From Campylobacterales bacterium (GTDB lineage: Bacteria; Campylobacterota; Campylobacteria; Campylobacterales; Sulfurimonadaceae), in contig JAPLGP010000031.1 of the NCBI GenBank assembly GCA_026390075.1, positions 51,310-115,309 on the forward strand: a DNA stretch of 64,000 nucleotides, in the 5' to 3' direction. Of the stretch, positions 63,548 to 64,000 are shown one piece after another. The notes beneath the pieces are model-generated. The model ran no database searches. It was not told where the DNA came from and was given only the letters and a program-made list of their open reading frames with translations. Position 1 is the stretch's first letter; each line of letters opens with the position of its first letter. The position numbers and the translations under genes are program-made.

Positions 63548-64000
63548 ATGAAAAAAATATCAAAAGTATTAATTGCAAACAGAGGCGAAATAGCTCTTAG
63601 AATTATCAGAGCGTGTAAAGAGTTGGACATTTTAAGTGTTGCTATATTTTCTGAAGTTGATATTGAAGGTGTTTGGGTACGAAAAGCAGATGAATGCTAC
63701 CCGATGATGGGCGATGCACTTGCTGCATATCTTGATTATGACAAAATTATTGCTTTAGCGCTTAAAGCAGATTGTGATGCTATCCACCCAGGATATGGCT
63801 TTTTATCTGAAAGTGCAGAGTTTGCTCAGGCATGTGGAGATAATGGCATTATTTTTATCGGTCCAAAACCAGAGCATATTGCGCTCTTTGGAGATAAAAT
63901 GGCATCTAAAGTTGCTATGCGACAAATCGGTGTTCCTGTACTAGAGGGAACGGATGAGCCATTAAAAGACAAAACTGAAGGTGCAAGAATCGCTGCAGAA
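63548..64000 (+). CDS. biotin carboxylase (acetyl-CoA or pyruvate carboxylase subunit A), N-terminal part (runs off window)
   Basis: MKKISKVLIANRGEIALRIIRACKELDI...DAIHPGYGFLSESAEFA. Confidence 0.93.
   Translation, partial: MKKISKVLIANRGEIALRIIRACKELDILSVAIFSEVDIEGVWVRKADECYPMMGDALAAYLDYDKIIALALKADCDAIHPGYGFLSESAEFAQACGDNGIIFIGPKPEHIALFGDKMASKVAMRQIGVPVLEGTDEPLKDKTEGARIAAE
63829..63838 (+). repeat. GGCATGTGGA motif (in biotin carboxylase gene)
   Basis: exact. Confidence 0.95.

Overview
This AT-rich window looks like a chromosome segment of a Campylobacterota bacterium (Sulfurimonas-like; assigned from gene content and order, no search run). Most of it is housekeeping: ligA (partial), MATE and MFS transporters, flaG, argG, rplI, hslVU, era, two peptidoglycan-trimming enzymes, an MSHA/type IV pilus (Cts-like competence) assembly cluster, ttcA, mtn, fabD, the tol-pal operon, the F1Fo ATPase operon, parAB, birA, fmt, proB, obgE, rpmA/rplU, a hyp hydrogenase-maturation operon, metY-rrf2-cysK and the start of a biotin carboxylase gene. 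Two signals stand out. (1) The 10-mer GGCATGTGGA (reverse complement TCCACATGCC) occurs 28 times by manual count, where about 0.04 is expected by chance. It is balanced between strands, AT-rich on its 3' side, sometimes paired as inverted repeats, and it shapes recurring tripeptides (PHA, ACG). It looks like a DNA-uptake-type signal, and a competence/T4P-like machine lies in the same window. (2) A roughly 10-kb defence-type island splits the hyp operon between hypD and hypE. It carries a DUF1016 nuclease, a KAP NTPase, Fic, SixA-CHAD and an NgoPII/HaeIII-like restriction-modification module with a PDDEXK-STAND NTPase gene between the R and M genes. A diverged 112-bp copy of the hypD 3' end lies just beyond the RM module, and a copy of the hypE 5' end lies just beyond the DUF1016 gene. 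This is the pattern of insertion with long target duplication.
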